Shown in pieces: positions 1-8,642 of a stretch of 64,000 nucleotides of DNA (position 1 is its first letter; each line of letters opens with the position of its first letter). A program made the translations under genes and the position numbers. Origin of the DNA: Sphingomonas sp. Ag1 (lineage in GTDB: Bacteria; Pseudomonadota; Alphaproteobacteria; Sphingomonadales; Sphingomonadaceae); the NCBI RefSeq assembly GCF_000980895.1, contig NZ_LAZX01000094.1:1054001-1118000 (forward strand), read 5' to 3'. Under the pieces are notes generated by a model. That model had not been told where the DNA came from. It worked only from the letters and a program-made list of their open reading frames with translations, and made no database searches.

Positions 1-1
1 G

Positions 2-478
2 GCGCTCGGCCGGCTCGACCATTTCCGCAACGCAACGGGTGGCTCGCCGACGGCGAAGATCCGCGCCGAGATGCAGAAGACGATGCAGCGCCATGCCGCG
101 GTGTTCCGCGACAGCGAGCTGCTTTCCGAGGGCGTTACCAAGATCGACGCGATCTACAAGTCGATGGAGGACGTCGGCATCAAGGATCGCTCGCTGATCT
201 GGAACACCGACCTCGTCGAGACGCTGGAGCTGGACAACCTCATCAGCCAGGCGGTCGTGACGATGCGCGGTGCGGAGAACCGCAAGGAAAGCCGCGGCGC
301 GCACATGCACGAGGATTATCCCGAGCGCGACGACGTGAACTGGATGAAGCACACCATCGCGACCTTCGATGGTTGGGGCGGCAAGGGCGGCAGCTGCTCG
401 CTCGATTACCGTCCGGTGCACGATTACACGCTCACCGACGACGCCGAGTACATCAAGCCGAAGAAGCGGGTGTACTAA
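2..478 (+). CDS. sdhA: Succinate dehydrogenase flavoprotein subunit, C-terminal part
   Basis: The last 158 codons of the FAD-bearing catalytic subunit of complex II, which oxidises succinate to fumarate at the inner membrane. The gene is open from base 2 and begins before the window. The stretch with LIWNTDLVETLEL and AENRKESRGAHMHEDYPERDD is the typical SdhA C-terminal helical region, where the RxESRGAHxxxD pattern is very conserved, and the protein ends in KKRVY. SdhB lies on the same strand but 3.3 kb downstream, separated by three unrelated genes; sdhC and sdhD are presumably upstream. Confidence 0.97.
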   Translation, partial: ALGRLDHFRNATGGSPTAKIRAEMQKTMQRHAAVFRDSELLSEGVTKIDAIYKSMEDVGIKDRSLIWNTDLVETLELDNLISQAVVTMRGAENRKESRGAHMHEDYPERDDVNWMKHTIATFDGWGGKGGSCSLDYRPVHDYTLTDDAEYIKPKKRVY

Positions 479-485
479 GGCAAAT

Positions 486-508
486 GGCGCGGCCTACCGG
501 GCCGCGCC
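486..508 (+). terminator. GC-rich hairpin after sdhA
   Basis: A perfect 9-bp inverted repeat (GGCGCGGCC at 486-494, complement at 500-508) with a short loop begins 8 bases after the sdhA stop. A pyrimidine-rich but T-poor run (TCCTTTCC) follows, so it resembles a weak intrinsic terminator or an RNA 3'-end stabiliser. It suggests that sdhA transcription ends or is attenuated before the next three genes. Confidence 0.5.
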
Positions 509-638
509 TCCTTTCCGGGACACGAACTCAAATATCTGCTGCCATGGCGCGCAACATTTCGAATGTTGCGCGGTGGTAAACTATTGACTCCGATCGCCGC
601 CCACCGCGACACTCCTTCCATTGTGGAGGGGGCTCGCG

Positions 639-1613
639 ATGAAGAGGTTGCTGACCGTCTTTCTTGCCGCCTGCGCCGGTTCGGTGCCGGCGCAGACCTA
701 TATTCCTCCCCAGCACAGCCGCCCCGCCCCGCTGATTGCCCGCGGTGGCGAGGCGGAACTTGTCCAGCTCGCCGATCAGGGCGGCGCGATCGAATATGAT
801 CGCAAGGCCGGGTGGCAGCTGGCCGAGCATCGCCGCCTCGCCGCCATGCTCGCCACGGTGCAGCCGCACCGCAAGGGTACCACCGATGCCTTCGTCATCA
901 GCGCCGCGCTGGACAGTGACCCGGTGTTCGGCCGCGAGGCGCGAGAGGCGGCGAAGGTCCTGGCGCGCCGCTATGGCGCCGAAGGACGCACGATCGTCCT
1001 CGCCGGTACCGACGGCAGGGCGGACAGCGCGTTGCCCATGGGCTCCCCTTCCAATCTCGACGTCGCGCTCGCCCGCGTGGCCGAGCTTATGGACGTGAAC
1101 GAGGATGTGCTGATCCTCTACACCACCAGCCACGGCGCACGCTTCGGCATCGTCTACAATGACGCCGACCAGGGCTTTGGCGCGATCTCGCCGGCGCGGC
1201 TGTGGCAGACCCTGTCCCAGCTCGGCATCCGCAATCGGCTGATCATGATTTCCGCCTGTTACGCCGGCGTCTTCGTACCGCTCCTCTCCAGTGATACCAC
1301 CGCGATCATCACCGCCGCCTCGTCGGATCGAAGCTCCTTCGGCTGTGTCGCCGACAATGACTGGACCTTCTTTGGTGACGCGCTCGTCAATCGCGCGCTC
1401 CGCCAGCCAAAGCCGCTGGCCGCCGCCGTCGAAGAAGCCACCAGCACCATCGCGACATGGGAACGCGACGGCCAGCTTGAGCCTTCGCAGCCGCAGGTCG
1501 CGATTGGTGCCGGTGCGGCGCGCTGGCTGGCGGTGCTCGACGCCCGCGCGCCGCGCAGTGCAACCGCGCCGGTCGGCCGCCCCGCCAACGCGGTGTTGAT
1601 GGCGCAGCATTAG
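639..1613 (+). CDS. Secreted C13 (legumain-type) cysteine peptidase
   Basis: A 324-residue protein starting at ATG 639 behind a good GGAGGG ribosome site; a TTG six codons earlier is less likely. MKRLLTVFLAACAGSVPAQT is an export signal. Peptidase C13 catalytic elements are visible: His165 in the TSHGA motif after a hydrophobic strand, and Cys207 in SACYAG, the clan CD His-Gly/Cys dyad. Family members cleave after Asn or Asp, or act as transamidases (GPI8). Bacterial versions are poorly characterised and no substrate can be inferred. The protein probably acts in the periplasm or outside the cell. It sits between sdhA and a ClpP-like gene on the same strand. Confidence 0.8.
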   Translation: MKRLLTVFLAACAGSVPAQTYIPPQHSRPAPLIARGGEAELVQLADQGGAIEYDRKAGWQLAEHRRLAAMLATVQPHRKGTTDAFVISAALDSDPVFGREAREAAKVLARRYGAEGRTIVLAGTDGRADSALPMGSPSNLDVALARVAELMDVNEDVLILYTTSHGARFGIVYNDADQGFGAISPARLWQTLSQLGIRNRLIMISACYAGVFVPLLSSDTTAIITAASSDRSSFGCVADNDWTFFGDALVNRALRQPKPLAAAVEEATSTIATWERDGQLEPSQPQVAIGAGAARWLAVLDARAPRSATAPVGRPANAVLMAQH

Positions 1614-1702
1614 CCCCCGCTGTGAAACCAAACCGCCACCGCAGCGCGCGATATTTTCCGCCACCTCGGAACCGGTGCGCCCCATTCGCGGTTCGCGTCG
1701 CC

Positions 1703-2275
1703 ATGAACTCCACCGGCAACGCCAGCAACTATCCGCTCCTCGCCAGCCCGCATGTCCAGCTTTACGGCACGGTCGACGAGGCCATGTACGCAAGCTTCAA
1801 GGATCAGGTCGCCGCGGCACCATCCGATGGCCCATTGATCTTCTCGATCACAACCTTGGGGGGCGATCCGGAAATGGCCCGCGCGATGGGCGATACGGTA
1901 CGCCTGCTGCGCGAATATACCGGCCGTGAGACGCTTTTTCTTGGCAAGGTCGCTGTTTACTCGGCCGGCGCCACCTTCATGTCCGCTTTCCCCGCCGACA
2001 AGCGCTTCCTGACGCGCGGCACGCGTTTGATGATCCACGAACGGCTGATGAATTCGACCATCCAGCTGTCCGGCCCGCTCAACACCCTGGCCCCCGTCCT
2101 GCTGGCCAAGCTGAACGAGATCGAGGATTCGATCCGCATCCAGGACGAAGGGTTCGCCGCCCTTGTCGAAGGCTCGCAGGTAACGCTCGAAACCCTGAAG
2201 GCAAAGGCGCCGTCCAACTGGTATATCGAGGCGGAAGAGGCGCGTGATCTTGGCCTGGTCCTCGACCTGATCTGA
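1703..2275 (+). CDS. ClpP-like serine peptidase with divergent active site
   Basis: 190 residues from ATG 1703; a GTG at 1622 would add 27 residues without family resemblance. The fold resembles ClpP and phage head-maturation proteases: an N-terminal strand (LYGTVDE), Ser87 in the VYSAGATFM segment in place of the usual AASMG, and His112 in LMIHERL. The ClpP C-terminal pattern EARDLGLVLDLI is also present. The residue aligned by eye with the third member of the ClpP triad is Asn in SNWYIEAEEA, not Asp. No signal peptide is evident, so it is probably cytosolic. It is not the housekeeping clpP, which normally precedes clpX. Whether it has a Clp ATPase partner is unknown. Confidence 0.7.
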   Translation: MNSTGNASNYPLLASPHVQLYGTVDEAMYASFKDQVAAAPSDGPLIFSITTLGGDPEMARAMGDTVRLLREYTGRETLFLGKVAVYSAGATFMSAFPADKRFLTRGTRLMIHERLMNSTIQLSGPLNTLAPVLLAKLNEIEDSIRIQDEGFAALVEGSQVTLETLKAKAPSNWYIEAEEARDLGLVLDLI

Positions 2276-2372
2276 CGCTGCCCGGGCAGCCTTCCACCTC
2301 CACCTTGCCCATCTCCACCTTGTCACGCACCCGCGCCCGCCGGATAAGCAACCGGCAACCGAGCGAGGCGGA

Positions 2373-3752
2373 ATGAGCAAAGACCCGACCCCCGGGCGCA
2401 AGCTGGGCATGGCGATCCTCATCGCCATGCTGCTCGCGATCCCGCTGTTTGCCGTCTACCTGCTGGTATATGATCGGCAGGATCAGTCCGCCACGGCCCG
2501 CGCCTCGATAGCGCGAGGCTGGGGCGGGCCGCAGACGATCGCCGGGCCGGTGCTCGTCATCCCTTATCAGGCCCAAGCCGCCGAGACGGTCACGGAGGGC
2601 GGCCGTCAGGTCACCCGCACCACTCAGGTCTGGCGAGAGCTGACGCTGTCCCCTCAAGTCGCCGATCTCAGCACGCAACTCACCCCCGAACGACGGCGCC
2701 GGTCGATCTACGAAGCCGTCGTGTTCGAGGCCGCGGCCACGGGCACCGCGCGCTTCGATCTGCCACCGGATCTCGCCCGCTTCGGGATCACCCCCGACGA
2801 ACTCGCCTTCGATCGCGCGGAACTCCGCTTCGGGCTGCAGGATCCGCGCGGACTGTTCGGGCGGCCGCCGATGGTGTCGGTGGATGGCCAGCAACTGCGC
2901 CTTCAACCCGGAAAGGGCTCGCCGGCGACCAACAACGCCGGCTTTTTCACCTGGCTCGACGCCGGCAGCATCCGCAGCCGGCCGCTCCGCGTGCAGTACA
3001 GCTTCGCGTTCCGGGGCAATGGCTGGCTCGCGCTGGCGCCGCAGGCGGGGGACACGCGCTGGCGCGTGACCTCCACCTGGCCGCATCCCAGCTTCCAGGG
3101 CGGTTTTCTTCCCACCGCGCAAAGCGTGAACACGGACGGCTTCGCCGCCACTTGGCGCGTCGGCAATCTGGCGCTGGGGCGCAGCCTCGTCTCGTCCGGC
3201 GATGTCGTGCCCGAGTCGCGCCCCGACCTGTCCGATGGTCAGCCAGTGGCGACTCCGGCCAACGCCTACGAGGCCCGCGTCGTGCTCGTCTCCCCGGTCG
3301 ATCTCTACAGCCAGGTCAACCGGTCGGTGAAATACGGCTTCCTGTTCATCGGCTTCACCTTTCTCGCCTTTCTGCTGTTCGACGTGATCGGCGGAGTGCG
3401 CGTGTCGCCGGTCGAATATCTGCTGGTCGGCGCCGGCCTGGTGCTGTTCTTCGCGCTCCTGCTCGCCTTTGCGGAGGTCGTGGGCTTCACCTTGGCCTAT
3501 CTGATCGCGGCGGGGGCGATCATCGCGCTCCTCACCAGCTATTCCGCTGCGGTCCTCCGCAGCTGGCGCCGCGCAGGCTACATCGCGGCCCTGCTGGCGG
3601 CGCTGTACGCCATTCTCTACGTCCTGCTGAACCTCGAAGCCTATTCGCTGCTCATCGGATCGCTGCTTCTGTTTGCGGCCTTGGCCGGTGTTATGTATCT
3701 GACGCGTAACCTCGACTGGAGCGGTTTGCGCGCCCAGTCCTCAACCGACTGA
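2373..3752 (+). CDS. creD: CreD-like inner membrane protein
   Basis: 459 residues with the layout of the CreD family. There is one N-terminal membrane segment (about residues 10-31), then a roughly 280-residue extracytoplasmic domain with the family signature GPVLVIPY near residue 60. About five C-terminal membrane helices follow, from about residue 320 to 450. In enterobacteria CreD is linked to envelope integrity and beta-lactam tolerance under CreBC control. No creB or creC is seen here, so regulation is unknown. It ends 14 bases before sdhB, suggesting co-transcription. Confidence 0.85.
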   Translation: MSKDPTPGRKLGMAILIAMLLAIPLFAVYLLVYDRQDQSATARASIARGWGGPQTIAGPVLVIPYQAQAAETVTEGGRQVTRTTQVWRELTLSPQVADLSTQLTPERRRRSIYEAVVFEAAATGTARFDLPPDLARFGITPDELAFDRAELRFGLQDPRGLFGRPPMVSVDGQQLRLQPGKGSPATNNAGFFTWLDAGSIRSRPLRVQYSFAFRGNGWLALAPQAGDTRWRVTSTWPHPSFQGGFLPTAQSVNTDGFAATWRVGNLALGRSLVSSGDVVPESRPDLSDGQPVATPANAYEARVVLVSPVDLYSQVNRSVKYGFLFIGFTFLAFLLFDVIGGVRVSPVEYLLVGAGLVLFFALLLAFAEVVGFTLAYLIAAGAIIALLTSYSAAVLRSWRRAGYIAALLAALYAILYVLLNLEAYSLLIGSLLLFAALAGVMYLTRNLDWSGLRAQSSTD

Positions 3753-3766
3753 AGCGGGAACGGAAA

Positions 3767-4549
3767 ATGGCCGAATTCACCCTGCCGGCGAACAGCAAGA
3801 TCAAGGGCGGTCGCAAGATTCCCTCGCCTGAACCGGGCGGGACGATGCGCAACTTCAAGATCTACCGCTACGATCCGGACAGCGGCGAGAACCCGCGATA
3901 CGACACGTTCGAGGTAAATCTCGACGAATGCGGCCCGATGGTTCTGGACGCGCTGATCAAGATCAAGAGTGAGCAGGATTCGTCGCTGACGTTTCGCCGT
4001 TCGTGCCGTGAGGGCATCTGCGGCTCCTGCTCGATGAACATCGACGGCAAGAACGGCCTCGCCTGCACCACCGCGATCGAGGATGTGAGGGGCGAGGTGA
4101 AGATCACCCCGCTGCCGGCGATGGACGTGATCAAGGACCTCGTCCCCGACTTCACGCACTTCTACGCGCAATATGCCTCGATCCAGCCGTGGCTGAAGAC
4201 GGTGACCCCGCCGCCCGCCGGCAAGGAGCGACTGCAGTCGCCGGAGGACCGCGCAAAGCTCGACGGTCTCTACGAGTGCATCCTGTGCGCCTGCTGCTCG
4301 ACCTCGTGCCCGAGCTACTGGTGGAACTCCGACAAGTTCTTGGGGCCAGCAATCCTGCTCCAGGCCTATCGCTGGCTGGCCGACAGCCGTGACGAGATGA
4401 CCGGCGAGCGGCTCGACAGCCTGGAGGATCCGTTCCGCCTCTATCGCTGCCACACGATCATGAACTGCGCGAACACCTGCCCCAAGGGCCTGAACCCGGC
4501 CAAGGCGATCGCCGAGATCAAGAAGATGGAAGTCGAGCGGGTTCTCTGA
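3767..4549 (+). CDS. sdhB: Succinate dehydrogenase iron-sulfur subunit
   Basis: 260 residues. SdhB passes electrons from SdhA to the membrane quinone site through three clusters, and all ligands are visible. The 2Fe-2S site is [10 protein letters not shown] (from Cys80) with a later Cys in GLACTT. The 4Fe-4S site is [12 protein letters not shown], and the 3Fe-4S/4Fe-4S tail is [17 protein letters not shown]. Length matches alphaproteobacterial SdhB. It follows creD by 14 bases and is followed by a strong terminator, so it is the last gene of its unit. Confidence 0.98.
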   Translation: MAEFTLPANSKIKGGRKIPSPEPGGTMRNFKIYRYDPDSGENPRYDTFEVNLDECGPMVLDALIKIKSEQDSSLTFRRSCREGICGSCSMNIDGKNGLACTTAIEDVRGEVKITPLPAMDVIKDLVPDFTHFYAQYASIQPWLKTVTPPPAGKERLQSPEDRAKLDGLYECILCACCSTSCPSYWWNSDKFLGPAILLQAYRWLADSRDEMTGERLDSLEDPFRLYRCHTIMNCANTCPKGLNPAKAIAEIKKMEVERVL

Positions 4550-4560
4550 TCCACGCATCC

Positions 4561-4590
4561 AGAAGGGAGCCGCACGGCTCCCTTCTTTTT
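4561..4590 (+). terminator. Rho-independent terminator after sdhB
   Basis: A near-perfect GC-rich inverted repeat (AGAAGGGAGCCG, then its complement) with a minimal loop is followed directly by TTTTT. It begins 12 bases after the sdhB stop and is the clearest classical terminator in the window. Confidence 0.9.
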
Positions 4591-4690
4591 GTCGGGAGCC
4601 ATCTCTCCCGCTTGTGCCGGTCCTCCCGACGCACGCCCCCGCCGTGTCATCCCTGACACGCCAGCCGACACGCTCAGGACAAGCGGCGCC

Positions 4691-5140
4691 ATGACTGACA
4701 AGCCGGAATTTCTGTACGAGGAACATCCCGACCATCCCGGGTGGCACCGCTGGGGCCTCAAGAATTCGGATCGTTACAATACCTTCCTCGGCGACATGAT
4801 GGTCCGCGTCGAGGACGGCACCTGCCGTGTCCGCATGCTGCCCGAACGGCGCCACTCCAACCTCGGCAACAATGTGCACGGCGGCGCGATGCTCGGGTTC
4901 ATCGACGTCGCGCTCTTCGCCGCCGCGCGCAGCTTCGGCCTGATCGAGGCGGGCACCGCGGTGACGCTGGACCTGAACACGCATTTCGTCGGCGCAGGAA
5001 AGATCGGCGACCCGCTGGAGGCGCAGGTCGAATTGCTGCGCGAAACCGGCCGCCTGCTGTTCATGCGCGGCCTGGTCGTCCAGGGCGACGGCCCGGTGGC
5101 GGAGTTTTCCGGCACGATCCGGAAGCCGACGAAGCGTTAA
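4691..5140 (+). CDS. PaaI-family (hotdog) acyl-CoA thioesterase
   Basis: 149 residues from ATG 4691; the frame is open upstream, but the family homology begins at MTDKPEFLYEEHPDHPGW. The hotdog signature NNVHGGAMLGFIDVALFAAA places the HGG region and the long helix correctly. The strand AVTLDLNTHFVGA and the closing FSGTIRK also fit the 4HBT/PaaI family. Such enzymes hydrolyse acyl- or phenylacyl-CoA thioesters in the cytosol. The substrate cannot be told from sequence. It lies between the sdhB terminator and zapE and may have its own promoter in that gap. Confidence 0.85.
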   Translation: MTDKPEFLYEEHPDHPGWHRWGLKNSDRYNTFLGDMMVRVEDGTCRVRMLPERRHSNLGNNVHGGAMLGFIDVALFAAARSFGLIEAGTAVTLDLNTHFVGAGKIGDPLEAQVELLRETGRLLFMRGLVVQGDGPVAEFSGTIRKPTKR

Positions 5141-5303
5141 CTGGTCTCGCGGCGCACAATCTCCTAAAGGGCCCGCAAAATACTCGCGCGGCCGCGGCGG
5201 ACCGGCACCTCAGGCACGATCCGTCCGCACGCCCCTGCGCGAAACTCGCCGGCGCTCCCATGTCGGCGCAGTGGGGAGCCCCCTTCCCCCAACGGAGTTT
5301 GTC

Positions 5304-6398
5304 GTGGCCGCAGTTCTCAACGCCTATGAAGCCCTGATTGCCGCCGGGGAGTTGCGGCCCGATCCCGAACAGGCCGCCGCGGCGGCGCGGCTCGACTCGC
5401 TGGCCGTCGAGCTCGAACATCCCCGCACCACCGGCTTCTTCCGCAAGAAAGTGATTCCGCCGCGCGGCATCTACATGTGGGGTGACGTCGGCCGCGGCAA
5501 ATCCATGCTGATGGACCTGTTCTTCGCCAACGTGAACGTCGCCCGAAAGCGCCGCGTCCATTTCGGCGAGTTCATGCTGGAGGTGCACGGCCGGATCGCG
5601 GCGGAGCGACGCAAGGAGGCGGGCGACCCGATCCTTCCCGTAGCCGCCGCGCTGGCAGAGGAAGCGCAATTGCTCGCCTTTGACGAGATGATCGTCAACA
5701 ATTCGCCCGACGCGATGATCCTCTCGCGCCTGTTCACTGCGATGATCGAGGCGGGGGTGACGGTGGTGACGACGAGCAACCGCGTCCCTACCGACCTCTA
5801 CAAGAACGGCCTCAACCGCGAGCATTTCCTGCCCTTCATCGCCTTGATCCAGGAGCGGCTTGACGTGCTAGCGCTCAACGGCCCGGTCGATTACCGCCGC
5901 GATCGCTTGGGCCAGCAAAACACCTGGCTCGTGCCCAACGGGCCGGAGGCGACGGCGCAACTGTCGGCAGCGTTCTTCCGCCTCACCGACTATCCGCCCG
6001 AAGATCGCGACCACGTGCCCAGCGAGGACCTCATCGTTCAGGGCCGCTCGCTGCGCGTCCCAAAATCGCTGAAGGGCGTCGCCGTCTTCAGCTTCAAGAA
6101 GCTGTGCGGCGAAGCGCGCGGCAGCGCCGACTATCTAGCCATCGCGCGCCGCTTCCACACCGTGATCCTCGTCGGCATCCCCGTCCTCGGCCCGGAGAAC
6201 CGAAACGAGGCCGCACGCTTCGTCAGCCTGATTGACGCGCTCTACGAATATAAGGTGAAGCTCCTCGCCGCGGCGGATGCGGAACCGGCCGATCTCTACC
6301 CCGTTGGCGACGGACGGTTCGAATTCCAGCGAACCGTCAGCCGGCTCGAGGAAATGCGATCCGAGGACTATCTGGCACAAGGCCACGGCGCCGAGTGA
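5304..6398 (+). CDS. zapE: AFG1-like ATPase ZapE (cell division)
   Basis: 364 residues from GTG 5304, which has a GGAG ribosome site seven bases upstream; the GTG at 5271 lacks one. Family features are PRGIYMWGDVGRGKSMLMDLFF (Walker A), the HFGEFMLEVH segment, LLAFDEM (Walker B) and VTTSNRVPTDLYKNGL (sensor 1 region). These match the AFG1/ZapE family, which in E. coli binds the Z-ring late in division and in mitochondria helps turn over respiratory subunits. The position between sdhB and mdh is common in alphaproteobacteria, consistent with a link to respiratory complex maintenance. Confidence 0.92.
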   Translation: MAAVLNAYEALIAAGELRPDPEQAAAAARLDSLAVELEHPRTTGFFRKKVIPPRGIYMWGDVGRGKSMLMDLFFANVNVARKRRVHFGEFMLEVHGRIAAERRKEAGDPILPVAAALAEEAQLLAFDEMIVNNSPDAMILSRLFTAMIEAGVTVVTTSNRVPTDLYKNGLNREHFLPFIALIQERLDVLALNGPVDYRRDRLGQQNTWLVPNGPEATAQLSAAFFRLTDYPPEDRDHVPSEDLIVQGRSLRVPKSLKGVAVFSFKKLCGEARGSADYLAIARRFHTVILVGIPVLGPENRNEAARFVSLIDALYEYKVKLLAAADAEPADLYPVGDGRFEFQRTVSRLEEMRSEDYLAQGHGAE

Positions 6399-7490
<1,092 letters not shown>

Positions 7491-7559
7491 CGCCGGATTG
7501 AATACCCGGTGCGCGCCGGCATCCGGCCGCGCGCGCCGGGTTGAGTGATTGGAGAGCCA

Positions 7560-8444
7560 ATGAGCATTCTCGTCGACAAGAATACCAAGGTCATCACGCA
7601 GGGCATGACCGGTAACACCGGCAGCTTCCACACCCAGGCGGCGCTCGACTACGGCACGCAGATGGTCGCCGGCGTTACCCCGGGCAAGGGTGGTGGCACC
7701 CACCTCGGCCTGCCGCTGTTCGACACCGTTGCCGAGGCGGTGGAGAAGACCGGCGCCGACGCCAGCGTGATCTACGTCCCGCCGCCCTTCGCCGCGGATT
7801 CGATCCTTGAGGCGATCGACGCCGAAGTGCCGCTGATCGTGTGCATTACCGAGGGTATTCCGGTGCTCGACATGGTGCGCGTGAAGCGTGCGCTGACGGG
7901 CTCCAAGTCGCGCCTCATCGGCCCGAACTGCCCGGGCGTGCTGACGCCGGGTGAGTGCAAGATCGGCATCATGCCGGGCAACATCTTCAAGAAGGGCTCG
8001 GTCGGCGTCGTCTCGCGCTCCGGCACGCTGACCTATGAGGCGGTGTTCCAGACCTCGAACGCCGGCCTGGGTCAGACCACCGCGGTCGGCATCGGCGGCG
8101 ACCCGGTCAACGGCACGAACTTCATCGACGTGCTCGAGCTCTTCCTCGCTGACGATGCGACCGAATCCATCATCATGATCGGTGAAATCGGCGGCAGCGC
8201 CGAGGAAGAAGCAGCCCAGTTCCTGCGCGACGAAGCGAAGCGTGGCCGCAAGAAGCCGATGGCCGGCTTTATCGCGGGCCGTACGGCGCCTCCGGGCCGC
8301 CGCATGGGTCACGCCGGCGCGATCGTCTCGGGCGGCCAAGGCGGCGCCGAGGACAAGATCGCGGCGATGGAAGCTGCCGGCATCAAGGTGGCGGCAAGCC
8401 CGAGCGAGCTCGGCTCCACGCTGCTGTCGGTGCTGAAGGGTTGA
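7560..8444 (+). CDS. sucD: Succinyl-CoA synthetase alpha subunit
   Basis: 294 residues from ATG 7560, preceded by GGAGAG. The alpha subunit binds CoA and carries the phosphohistidine in the reversible conversion of succinyl-CoA to succinate with nucleotide triphosphate formation. The CoA-binding domain begins [18 protein letters not shown]. The active-site His lies in [17 protein letters not shown]. The beta subunit gene sucC, usually immediately upstream, is absent from this position and from the window. Confidence 0.98.
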   Translation: MSILVDKNTKVITQGMTGNTGSFHTQAALDYGTQMVAGVTPGKGGGTHLGLPLFDTVAEAVEKTGADASVIYVPPPFAADSILEAIDAEVPLIVCITEGIPVLDMVRVKRALTGSKSRLIGPNCPGVLTPGECKIGIMPGNIFKKGSVGVVSRSGTLTYEAVFQTSNAGLGQTTAVGIGGDPVNGTNFIDVLELFLADDATESIIMIGEIGGSAEEEAAQFLRDEAKRGRKKPMAGFIAGRTAPPGRRMGHAGAIVSGGQGGAEDKIAAMEAAGIKVAASPSELGSTLLSVLKG

Positions 8445-8452
8445 TTGGACAC

Positions 8453-8629
8453 CCCCTCCCCGCCGGGGAGGGGATATTAAGTCGAGGCAAGTCGTTGCCT
8501 AGACGAAGATGGAGAGGGGTCGTGCAGGCCAGTGCCTGCCGAGGTCAGTGACCCCTGCCCCTCTCCCGGCTTGGACGTGCCCGCTTGGGCGTCGTCCGCG
8601 CGACCCTCTCCCTCTGCCGGAGGGAAGGG
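8453..8629. repeat. Cluster of palindromes between sucD and sucA
   Basis: Five inverted repeats lie in under 180 bases: a perfect CCCCTCCCCG palindrome at 8453-8473, AGGCAA/TTGCCT at 8485-8500, an outer GGAGAGGGG/CCCCTCTCC pair spanning 8511-8566 that encloses GCAGGC/GCCTGC at 8524-8539, and TCCCTC/GAGGGA within 8604-8629. The cluster looks like an intergenic palindromic element (REP/BIME-like). In RNA it could form a structured leader ahead of sucA. The frame of sucA is open through much of it, but no good start lies inside. Confidence 0.6.
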
Positions 8630-8642
8630 AGTGGAGTTGGTG

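Noticed and set aside
2294..2322. Direct repeat of about 13 bases (CCACCTCCACCTTG / CATCTCCACCTTG) before creD
   Set aside because: Only two imperfect copies in a short spacer; no symmetry, no known regulator and no second example in the window.
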